In this document: one piece after another, positions 57,411-64,000 of the stretch | Layout: every line of letters begins with the position of its first letter | How positions within the stretch are numbered: the stretch's first letter is position 1 | DNA from: Clostridium sp. | Lineage (GTDB): Bacteria; Bacillota; Clostridia; Clostridiales; Clostridiaceae | Assembly (NCBI RefSeq): GCF_026168755.1 | Contig: NZ_JAPFDR010000009.1 | Span: 1 to 64,000, forward strand | DNA length: 64,000 bases | Direction: 5' to 3' | Notes under the pieces: generated by a model | Told to the model about the DNA's origin: nothing | The model's input: only the letters and a program-made list of their open reading frames with translations | The model's database searches: none | Made by a program: the position numbers and the translations under genes

Positions 57411-60158
57411 CTATTTTTTCTTTCTAGTTAATAAACCACCTACAAACATTAATAATCCACCAACTATTCCTGGGTTAACTGGAACACCTGTCTGTGGTAA
57501 TTCGTTATTATTGTTATTATTGTTATTATTGTTGTTATTGTTGTTATTATTGTTGTTATTATTATTTGAGTTAGACTCTTCTTTCTTATCTTCGTTAGAA
57601 TCTACAATATTACCGTTATTAATATCTCCACCTGGTAGATTTGAATCTTCTCCAACAACATTTAAAGCAATAGTTTTAGATGTTACTGTTCCATCAGCTA
57701 AAGTAATATTAATATCAAGCTTTTTTGTTTCTAGTCCAATGTACTCTAGAGATTCTACTGGAATAATTACTTTTTCACCTTGAACGTAGATAATTGGAAG
57801 TGATGTTCTAACCCTAGAAATTTCATTACCATTTTCATCTAGATAAACTATTCTAAAGTCAGTTCCATTTATATTAATACTCTTTAATTCAGTATCTTTT
57901 ATTATCATTCCTAAAATTTCAATAGGCTTAAGATTATTTTTATCAATAGTTACTGATAAATCTCCATTATCTCCTGGTAAATCTGTGTCTGGTGTTTGAT
58001 CTGGTTTTCCTTCTTCTGTTTCTCCATTGCCTGGTACGTCTGTATCTGGTGTTTGATCTGGTTTTCCTTCTTCTGTTTCTCCATTACCTGGTGCATCTGT
58101 ATCTGGCTTTTGATCTGGTTTTCCTTCTTCTGTTTCTCCATTGCCTGGTACGTCTGTATCCGGAGTTTGATCTGGATTTCCTTCTTCTGTTCCTCCATTA
58201 CCTGGTACGTCTGTATCCGGAGTTTGGTCTGGATTTCCTTCTTCTGTTCCTCCATTACCTGGTACGTCTGTATCCGGAGTTTGGTCTGGATTTCCTTCTT
58301 CTGTTTCTCCATTATCTCCTGGTACATCTGTATCTGGAGTTTCATCTGGTGTTCCTTCTTCTGTTTCTCCATTGCCTGGTACATCTGTATCTGGTGTTTG
58401 ATCTGGAGTTTCTTCTGGAATCTCCGGAATTTCCTCTTCTTCAAGAACAGTTATAGTTTTTGAAATACTATCTCCAGTTTCTAAATGAGTAACTGTTAAA
58501 ATTAAATCACCATAAACATTATCTAAGCTAAAAAACTGTAAATTTAATTCATTAAGCTCAGACATATCATCACTATCAGATTTATCATAATTCCAATCTA
58601 TAAATATAGTAAAATCTGTGTCTAATTCTCCACCATCAGCTCTTTTTAATGTATATTCAAAATCATTTAATAATTCAAATGTATCTGGTTTATATAAATT
58701 ACTATCCTTATCAAAAAATTCTAAAGAATATGTATAAACCTCACCAATTGCTGGCTTAATTATTTTATCCTGTCCATTAACCCATCTAAAACTACCAAAA
58801 ATACTAGGTTTTACTATTTTATCAGTCTTCCAAATTATAGTATTATTAACTACCTCAGTATTTAATTCAAAATCTGTATGTATTGTTCCATCAATTGAAA
58901 AATTACCTGTAGAATTAGAACTAGCTCTCACATACTCATGACCATCTTCAAATCTATTAATAGCTTCAACACCATTTGTATTTAATCTTGTAAGTCCGCT
59001 AACTTCCCCATTAATATCTAAAGTTTGATTATTATTTAAAATAATTGCTCCACATAATTCTAAATCACTTGTATTTTGTACTCCATAAAAATTACCTTTT
59101 ACAATCGGACTGGATTCCATTGCTCTAAAATCAATAATAGCTTTATTATTAAGAGTAACATTATTTGCATTAAAAACTTTATTACTAGTCATTGTTAATC
59201 TTGATGATTCACCTAATACTAATTCATTTATTCCATCAACATTTAATGCACTAGTCGTGTATCTATCTGCTAATTTTACATTTAAATTCCCATTATGATT
59301 ACTTGTATCAAAATCTCTTACATTAGTTTTTCCATATAAATTTACAGATACATCTCCATTTAAAGGATATTTTACTCCACCTGTATATATAGTAGTATCT
59401 ACTAAATTAGCATCTAGATTTATTTCAACATCCATATCTATTTCATTCCAATAATCACCTGCATATATTGCTGAAATTCTAGTCTCACTATTTGGATTAA
59501 TTATATTTATTACAGATTTTTTTCCTATTGTTTCACTTCCTACACCTTTATAAGTTCCACTACTTATAAATGGTCTATGGTCATCTTGCTGAACGCTTGT
59601 CCCAACTTTTGTATTAACATTATCTATAGTTAATTTATGACCTGCAGTAAAAATAGTTGTATCTCTTTCAACAGCCTGCCCTAATATTTTTTCATTAGAA
59701 TTTCTTCCTATAATTACTTGGGGCATTATTTGCAGTCTCATATTCTTAAATGTTACATCTGCACCTAATTGAATAGTTGTACGTACAATTAAACTTGAAT
59801 CTTCGGTAGCTCCTTCAATTGTAATATTCTTATCTATAAATAGTGGTAATGCAGAGTTGTCTGTATGTGATTCATACACCCAGAACTTAACATCACCTAT
59901 AAGCTTTAAAGTATCTCCATCATTTATATTATCTAAAGCTGTACGAATATTTTGGTAAGGCCTATCTATACTTCCATCTCCTGAATTTTTATCCCCTTCA
60001 CCATCTTTTACATAAATAACTCTTGTTGATTTAGTATCTTGATTTTCTATAAGTGTATCTACGCCATTATTCTCAATTGCATATACTTGTTCTATAGCTA
60101 ATGAACTGTTTAAAACAATTGCTCCTGATAAAATAGCAACAATAAATTTTCTCTTCAT
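57411..60158 (-). CDS. LPXTG cell-wall-anchored surface protein with beta-helix domain and 19-aa tandem repeats
   Basis: A 915-aa secreted protein, probably an adhesin. The order is: signal peptide (1-27, ending VYA); VIYVKDGEGDKNSGDGSIDRPYQNI, typical of right-handed beta-helix surface proteins; beta-helix to about residue 420; a beta-sandwich region to about 570; eight tandem units like GNGETEEGKPDQTPDTDVP (about 580-735); another beta domain (FRIVYLDENGNEISR); a run of 21 Asn (865-885); and LPQTG at 887-891 with a membrane segment and a KKK tail. Two overlapping repeat-frame ORFs in the track are shadows. It lies alone between 89-bp direct repeats and has its own terminator. No catalytic motif is seen. 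Confidence 0.88.
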   Translation of the reverse strand: MKRKFIVAILSGAIVLNSSLAIEQVYAIENNGVDTLIENQDTKSTRVIYVKDGEGDKNSGDGSIDRPYQNIRTALDNINDGDTLKLIGDVKFWVYESHTDNSALPLFIDKNITIEGATEDSSLIVRTTIQLGADVTFKNMRLQIMPQVIIGRNSNEKILGQAVERDTTIFTAGHKLTIDNVNTKVGTSVQQDDHRPFISSGTYKGVGSETIGKKSVINIINPNSETRISAIYAGDYWNEIDMDVEINLDANLVDTTIYTGGVKYPLNGDVSVNLYGKTNVRDFDTSNHNGNLNVKLADRYTTSALNVDGINELVLGESSRLTMTSNKVFNANNVTLNNKAIIDFRAMESSPIVKGNFYGVQNTSDLELCGAIILNNNQTLDINGEVSGLTRLNTNGVEAINRFEDGHEYVRASSNSTGNFSIDGTIHTDFELNTEVVNNTIIWKTDKIVKPSIFGSFRWVNGQDKIIKPAIGEVYTYSLEFFDKDSNLYKPDTFELLNDFEYTLKRADGGELDTDFTIFIDWNYDKSDSDDMSELNELNLQFFSLDNVYGDLILTVTHLETGDSISKTITVLEEEEIPEIPEETPDQTPDTDVPGNGETEEGTPDETPDTDVPGDNGETEEGNPDQTPDTDVPGNGGTEEGNPDQTPDTDVPGNGGTEEGNPDQTPDTDVPGNGETEEGKPDQKPDTDAPGNGETEEGKPDQTPDTDVPGNGETEEGKPDQTPDTDLPGDNGDLSVTIDKNNLKPIEILGMIIKDTELKSININGTDFRIVYLDENGNEISRVRTSLPIIYVQGEKVIIPVESLEYIGLETKKLDINITLADGTVTSKTIALNVVGEDSNLPGGDINNGNIVDSNEDKKEESNSNNNNNNNNNNNNNNNNNNNNNELPQTGVPVNPGIVGGLLMFVGGLLTRKKK
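57504..57566 (-). repeat. Trinucleotide run encoding 21 asparagines
   Basis: Twenty-one consecutive AAT/AAC codons (GTT and ATT triplets on the + strand) directly before the LPQTG signal. Slippage in units of three would alter the stalk length without breaking the frame. Confidence 0.95.
57963..58410 (-). repeat. 57-bp tandem repeat array in the surface protein gene, about eight units
   Basis: Each unit encodes GNG(E/G)TEEG(K/N)PDQTPDTDVP; one unit has an extra DN pair. Identity between units is high at the nucleotide level, so copy number is likely to vary between strains. Boundaries are approximate. Confidence 0.9.
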
Positions 60159-60279
60159 AATTTACTCCTCATTTATAAAGATATTTTATCTTTTTTTGCA
60201 TTTTTCGACTTATTTTCTCTTTTTTTCATTATACTATAATTTAAAATTTATAAAAAGATATAATTATTTGAATTTAATT

Positions 60280-60326
60280 AAAAAAGCTGTCGCTAACAGA
60301 TTTTTTTATCCGCTAATGCGACAACT
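60280..60326 (-). terminator. Terminator between the histidine kinase and the surface protein gene
   Basis: AGTTGTCGC and GCGACAGCT pair across a 24-base AT-rich loop, followed by TTTTTT on the minus strand. It should stop transcripts coming from the kinase operon or from the duplicated uvrA-like promoter. Confidence 0.7.
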
Positions 60327-60397
60327 CTTTTCTTATATGTGTTCGTTTATTTTATATAATATTTTAAATGTATAGTTGGTATTGTAATAGTCTTTTA

Positions 60398-60486
60398 TTC
60401 AATTTTATTTTTGTCAGAAATAGTATATTTTACTCTCGAACAAACATTTTTTGTTTAATTTTAGAATTATTGATTTTTATTGTCAA
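60398..60486 (-). repeat. Right copy of the 89-bp direct repeat (duplicated uvrA promoter)
   Basis: 86 of 89 bases match 57131-57219. TTGACA (60486-60481) and TAAAAT (60463-60458) keep their 17-base spacing. The LexA-like site is weakened to CGAACAAACATTTT. The copy starts immediately after the kinase stop codon. The rest of the 60159-60397 gap holds the terminator and the surface gene's ribosome site. Confidence 0.9.
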
Positions 60487-61377
60487 CTAATTTTTATTCC
60501 AAATTATTGAAATAACAAGATTATCTTCTTTTAAATTTGCTATTATATTATATCCTAACTTTTCCACCAATACCTTTGTTATATATAAACCTAATCCCGT
60601 ATTTTTATCACTTCTCGAATTATCCACAGTATAAAATCTATCAAATAATTTATCCACATTTTCTTGTGTTAATCCTGTTGCTTGGTTAGTAAACTCTGTA
60701 ATTATTATATCATTTTCTTGCTTTAAAGATATTTTTACAAAGTTTTCACCATGCTTAATCATATTTCCTATTAAATTAGAAAAAATTCTAGTAATAGCAC
60801 CTTCATCCGATATAATTTCCTTAATACCTTCTTGAATTTCAATAACTGGTTCAATATTATTACTTATAAAGTCGTTATAGAATATAGCTATATTTTCACA
60901 TAATACATTACTTAAATTTACTTTCTTATAATTAAAGTTATATTCATTTCCTTCTATTCTTGATAAGCCATAAAAACTACTAATAAGCTTTTGCAAAGAT
61001 TTTGTTCTTTTTTCTACTATATCCATATATTCTTTTTTATCGGACTCTGATGTTTTTTCTGATTTTATCATTTGTAAATATCCCATTATAGATGTTAATG
61101 GAGTTCTTAAATCATGAGACATATTTGATATACTTGCTCTTAACTCCTCTTCTTTTTTCTTCTTTTCTGCTACAACCTTTTGCTTTGAATCAAATATTAA
61201 GTTTATGTTTTGAACTAAATTCTCAACATCCTTATCTACAGATTTAGTTTTTATATTTACATATTCCTCTAAATTATTAGTAATTTCCTTGTTTATTCTT
61301 CTAAACTCCCTCTTATATCCTATAATAACAGCAACTAAAACAATAATTACTGCTATTAAAACACATATTACTTCCAT
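60487..61377 (-). CDS. Sensor histidine kinase
   Basis: A 296-aa membrane kinase. One N-terminal membrane segment (about 4-24) is followed by a coiled-coil signalling helix and a HisKA domain with the phosphorylated histidine in ISNMSHDLRTPLTSIMGYL (about 88). The HATPase domain has IFSNLIGNMIKHG (N box), LFDRFYTVDNSRS (F box) and KNTGLGLYITKVLVEK (G2 box). I start at ATG 61377, because the 15 extra track residues encode the AGGAGGG ribosome site. With no sizeable sensor domain it may sense through the neighbouring ABC exporter. Its response regulator is not in the window. Confidence 0.92.
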   Translation of the reverse strand: MEVICVLIAVIIVLVAVIIGYKREFRRINKEITNNLEEYVNIKTKSVDKDVENLVQNINLIFDSKQKVVAEKKKKEEELRASISNMSHDLRTPLTSIMGYLQMIKSEKTSESDKKEYMDIVEKRTKSLQKLISSFYGLSRIEGNEYNFNYKKVNLSNVLCENIAIFYNDFISNNIEPVIEIQEGIKEIISDEGAITRIFSNLIGNMIKHGENFVKISLKQENDIIITEFTNQATGLTQENVDKLFDRFYTVDNSRSDKNTGLGLYITKVLVEKLGYNIIANLKEDNLVISIIWNKN

Positions 61378-61477
61378 ATTCCCTCCTCTTCTAAACCATT
61401 TCTCGCTAATATTTTCTAACATATATTATATTTCATATATTGATCATTTCCAATAATTTATAACTATAAATAAACTA

Positions 61478-61516
61478 CCTCCGAGTCACATCAAATATTT
61501 ATATGGACCTCAGAGG
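61478..61516. repeat. Diverged 39-nt palindrome, probable family copy 4
   Basis: Exactly 39 bases, beginning CCTCCGAGTC and ending GACCTCAGAGG, with the shared centre AAATATTT. Stem pairing is looser than in the other copies. It lies nine bases after the permease stop, between it and the kinase gene, and could attenuate readthrough. Confidence 0.6.
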
Positions 61517-61524
61517 TAAATTGT

Positions 61525-63141
61525 CTATAACCTATTAAATTTTTTACTACCTATATTCTCTAATACTTTAATTGAAATAAATAATGTTATTAAAAATAAA
61601 ATTAACACTACAGTTAAAGTAATCATCATATTAGTAACACTAAATATTTTAACTAATGCAATTGATATCCCTATTAGTGCTAAGATTAATATCATTATTC
61701 CTAAAATAGTAATCATTACACTTGCACTTTGTTTTACTACTGTGGTTGGATTCGTCCAGTCCATTTTAGGAAAACATAAATTAATTATTAATCCTAATAC
61801 TGCTGATACAATTGAAAATACTATACTTATTACTAAATTAAATATTAAATACTTAACCTCAAACTTTAACCCTATATAAAATATAATATTTGCTATAACC
61901 GCTGCTGGAATTGTTATTATTAAATTAGTTATTATTTTACCCTTAAATATATCCTTAGGCTCTATTGGTAAGACTTTTAATATCCACAATCTATTTCCCT
62001 CTAATGATATAGATGAATTTGTTGTGCAAGATAATCCAATAGTAAATACTAATATAACTAATATTGCTATAGGAATCATATTTGCTATTTCTGAATATCC
62101 TAATAATTTCACTAACGTTTCCTTACTTACAAATAAAGTAGCTATGGATGCTGCAACTAATAAAACCATTCCAAATGCTGTATTCATAACATAGATAGGT
62201 GTTGCAAAGTATCTTCTTAACTCTTGCATAACTAGAGCTTTTGTTATACTACTTGTCTCTAGTTTTTTTACTTTATAATTTGCTTTCTTATAACTTTCTG
62301 ATAGTTTCCCATTTACAGTTTTAAAGGCCTTACTAAATACTATTATAAATATTACAAATGGAATTATTGATATTGCTATAAATTTTAATAAACTAAATAC
62401 ATCATAATTTACTAATGCATCTTTTAAATACATTGCTGGTGGATATATTTTAGATAATCCACTTACTATAGAATCACTATTTTCTACAAATGCATTAATA
62501 TAATTTTGCATATTCATTGAAACTATTAGAATTAATAAAAGAGCTCCCATCCCAACTACTGTAGTTGCTATATTTTTATGCTTAAATCTTGATGATATAA
62601 ATGTTATAATCATAGCTATTATTGATGCTGCTATTATAGGAACCATGGGGATAAATATTAATCCCACTACTAATATAATGAAAAAAATCCAGGATAAGCT
62701 TCCATTATAAATAAAATACACTATTGATGCAGGTATTATTATAAGTGCTGTTTCTATATAGCTTATAGACATTAAACTTAGGATTTTACTAGTCAATATT
62801 GCACTATTCTTAATAGGTAAAGACATTAATAAATCATAATCTTTAGAACTAAACAATGTGCCTTGTGCTTTGTAAATTGACATTATAAAACTTAAAATAC
62901 AGGAAAATAATATAGCAACTATTAATATTAAATCTAAATATCCCATTGGTTTTAACACCATAGCTAATGCAATTGAATATGATGTGGACATAAAACATAT
63001 TACTGTAGCTATTAATAACAATGTTGCTGTAGTAATAAGCAACTTCTTTTTTTCTTTAGAATTGTCTATTCCCTTAGATAAAGAATTAATACCAGTACTA
63101 TTTATAAATGAATTTTTTAATAAAATAAATAAATTACTCAT
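61525..63141 (-). CDS. ABC-2 type exporter permease
   Basis: A 538-aa membrane protein with about 12 segments in two halves, fitting large ABC exporter permeases of Firmicutes. Segments include LLITTATLLLIATVICFM near residue 35 and the cytoplasmic loop FSSKDYDLLMSLPIKNSAILTSKILSLM, a typical coupling region. The second half contains SISLEGNRLWILKVLPIEPKDIFKGKII, which repeats that loop pattern. ATG at 63141 overlaps the ATPase stop by eight bases and is preferred to the TTG six bases upstream. The cargo is unknown. Confidence 0.88.
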   Translation of the reverse strand: MSNLFILLKNSFINSTGINSLSKGIDNSKEKKKLLITTATLLLIATVICFMSTSYSIALAMVLKPMGYLDLILIVAILFSCILSFIMSIYKAQGTLFSSKDYDLLMSLPIKNSAILTSKILSLMSISYIETALIIIPASIVYFIYNGSLSWIFFIILVVGLIFIPMVPIIAASIIAMIITFISSRFKHKNIATTVVGMGALLLILIVSMNMQNYINAFVENSDSIVSGLSKIYPPAMYLKDALVNYDVFSLLKFIAISIIPFVIFIIVFSKAFKTVNGKLSESYKKANYKVKKLETSSITKALVMQELRRYFATPIYVMNTAFGMVLLVAASIATLFVSKETLVKLLGYSEIANMIPIAILVILVFTIGLSCTTNSSISLEGNRLWILKVLPIEPKDIFKGKIITNLIITIPAAVIANIIFYIGLKFEVKYLIFNLVISIVFSIVSAVLGLIINLCFPKMDWTNPTTVVKQSASVMITILGIMILILALIGISIALVKIFSVTNMMITLTVVLILFLITLFISIKVLENIGSKKFNRL

Positions 63142-63847
63142 TATCAATCAACTCCATAAATACATTTTCTAATGTACTATTTCCTTTAACCTCTTCCGTA
63201 TCCCCTACTGCAACTATTTTTCCACCTTTTATAATAGCAATCTTATCGCATAATTTTTCTGCAACCTCTAATACATGTGTTGAAAAGAATATTGCACTAC
63301 CCTCATTACAAATCTCTCTCATTATTTCCTTTAACGTATGTGCTGCCTTTGGATCTAATCCGACAAAAGGCTCATCTAGTATTAACAATTTTGGCTTATG
63401 TATTAATGCTGATATTATTGCTAACTTTTGTTTCATTCCATGAGAATATGAAGATATTAAATCTCCTAAATATTTAGTTAACTCAAATTTATCTCCATAA
63501 TACTTAATTAATTCTTCTCTTTTTTCTTTGCTTACTTTATAAATATCTGCTATGAAACTTAGATATTGTATTCCAGTTAAAGCTTCATAAAGATCAGGAT
63601 TATCTGGAATATATGCCATTACCTTTTTACACTCTATTGGACTTTTCTTTATAGATTTATTATCTATTAAAATATCACCTTCATTAAATTCTAAAATCCC
63701 AACTATAGATTTAATAGTTGTTGTCTTTCCTGCACCATTATGGCCTATAAATCCAAATATTTCTCCACTGTTTACAGTTAAAGATATATTATCTACAGCT
63801 TTTTTCCCTTTTGAGTATTCCTTTGAAAAATTCTTTATATATAACAT
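63134..63847 (-). CDS. ABC exporter ATP-binding protein
   Basis: A 237-aa ATPase of the ABC-2 exporter class. Walker A is GHNGAGKTTTIKSIVG (about 37), the signature is SYSHGMKQKLAIISAL, Walker B is LLILDEPFVGLDP, and the switch histidine is FFSTHVLE. The true start is ATG 63847 (MLYIKNFSKEYSKGKKAV), with AGAGGTG six bases upstream. The 35 extra residues in the track run through palindrome copy 5 and are not credible. It is coupled to the permease gene by overlap and is the likely first gene of an ATPase-permease-kinase unit. Confidence 0.94.
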   Translation of the reverse strand: MLYIKNFSKEYSKGKKAVDNISLTVNSGEIFGFIGHNGAGKTTTIKSIVGILEFNEGDILIDNKSIKKSPIECKKVMAYIPDNPDLYEALTGIQYLSFIADIYKVSKEKREELIKYYGDKFELTKYLGDLISSYSHGMKQKLAIISALIHKPKLLILDEPFVGLDPKAAHTLKEIMREICNEGSAIFFSTHVLEVAEKLCDKIAIIKGGKIVAVGDTEEVKGNSTLENVFMELIDNE

Positions 63848-63876
63848 AAAAACACCTCTTCCAAATATTGTATCAA

Positions 63877-63915
63877 CCTCCGGGGTCAATCCAATATTTG
63901 GATTGCCCCCGGAGG
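63877..63915. repeat. 39-nt GC-rich palindrome, family copy 5
   Basis: Same as copy 2 apart from one base (GGATTGCCCCCGG for GGATTGACCCCGG) that breaks a single stem pair. Unlike the other copies it lies upstream of a gene, 30 bases before the ABC ATPase start. The bases beyond it to the window edge show no gene, only a small GCGT/ACGC hairpin. Confidence 0.9.
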
Positions 63916-64000
63916 TACGCGTTTTTACACGCTTTTTCATACTTTTTGTCATTATTTAATATCTTGAGCTTTAAATATTTTTATTCCTGCAAATAATGAA

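Noticed and set aside
57963-58410. CRISPR array suggested by regular 57-bp repetition
   Set aside because: The units are contiguous without unique spacers and encode an in-frame protein repeat.
57950-58463. Three overlapping ORFs of 154-164 aa in the repeat region
   Set aside because: They are shadow frames of the repetitive surface protein gene, with low-complexity products and no ribosome sites.
63848-63952. 35-residue N-terminal extension of the ABC ATPase
   Set aside because: It translates the intergenic palindrome, and a proper ribosome site and family start lie at 63847.

Overview
The window is low-GC (roughly 30%) DNA from a Gram-positive anaerobe, almost certainly a Clostridium sensu stricto (cluster I) species. 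The evidence is AT-rich codon use, strong GGAGG ribosome sites, LPXTG surface proteins, a PfoR-type membrane protein, and the block pyk-pfkA-dnaE-whiA-yvcK-rapZ-murB-uvrC-(PBP-FtsW-FHA)-uvrA. I cannot name the species from sequence alone. No tRNA, rRNA or CRISPR array was seen.

Region by region. 0-0.2 kb: start of an Rpn-type (PD-(D/E)XK) gene on the minus strand, interrupted by what looks like the 5' end of a group I intron or IStron. 0.4-8.1 kb: cation-diffusion transporter, Sel1-repeat protein, polar amino-acid ABC importer, tandem P-loop ATPase. 8.2-11.7 kb: cell-wall-anchored GH84 hexosaminidase. 12.1-15.3 kb: lysine-riboswitch-controlled YfcC-type transporter and M20 amidohydrolase. 15.5-22.5 kb: HelD, FtsH, signal peptidase I with a DUF3006 protein, and lysA under its own lysine riboswitch. 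22.5-26.2 kb: TIM-barrel protein, a DUF1576 gene broken by a 66-bp duplication, a three-armed inverted repeat, and sfsA. 26.2-28.7 kb: cluster of DnaA boxes, then a glucose-type PTS IICB gene behind a GlcT-type antiterminator leader. 29-35.1 kb: radical SAM protein, RlmD, and an accessory block (dead ABC ATPase, PfoR-like protein, MerR regulator). 35.9-57.1 kb: the conserved minus-strand housekeeping block. 57.1-63.9 kb: LPQTG surface protein between 89-bp direct repeats, histidine kinase, ABC exporter.

The most striking locus is dnaE. The ORF track shows it as two pieces, but it reads as one gene carrying two self-splicing elements only 114 bp apart: a 424-aa intein with a LAGLIDADG endonuclease (between GPGRG and SAAGS) and a 578-nt group I intron placed inside the catalytic PDIDSDF motif. 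Removing both leaves an in-frame polymerase of about 1184 aa.

Other unexplained structure: a family of five 39-nt GC-rich palindromes in intergenic positions; the 89-bp direct repeat, which duplicates the uvrA promoter and a LexA-like box around the surface-protein gene; and a possible reversible ON/OFF lesion in the DUF1576 gene. Domain and family calls come from reading the proteins by eye; no database search was run.
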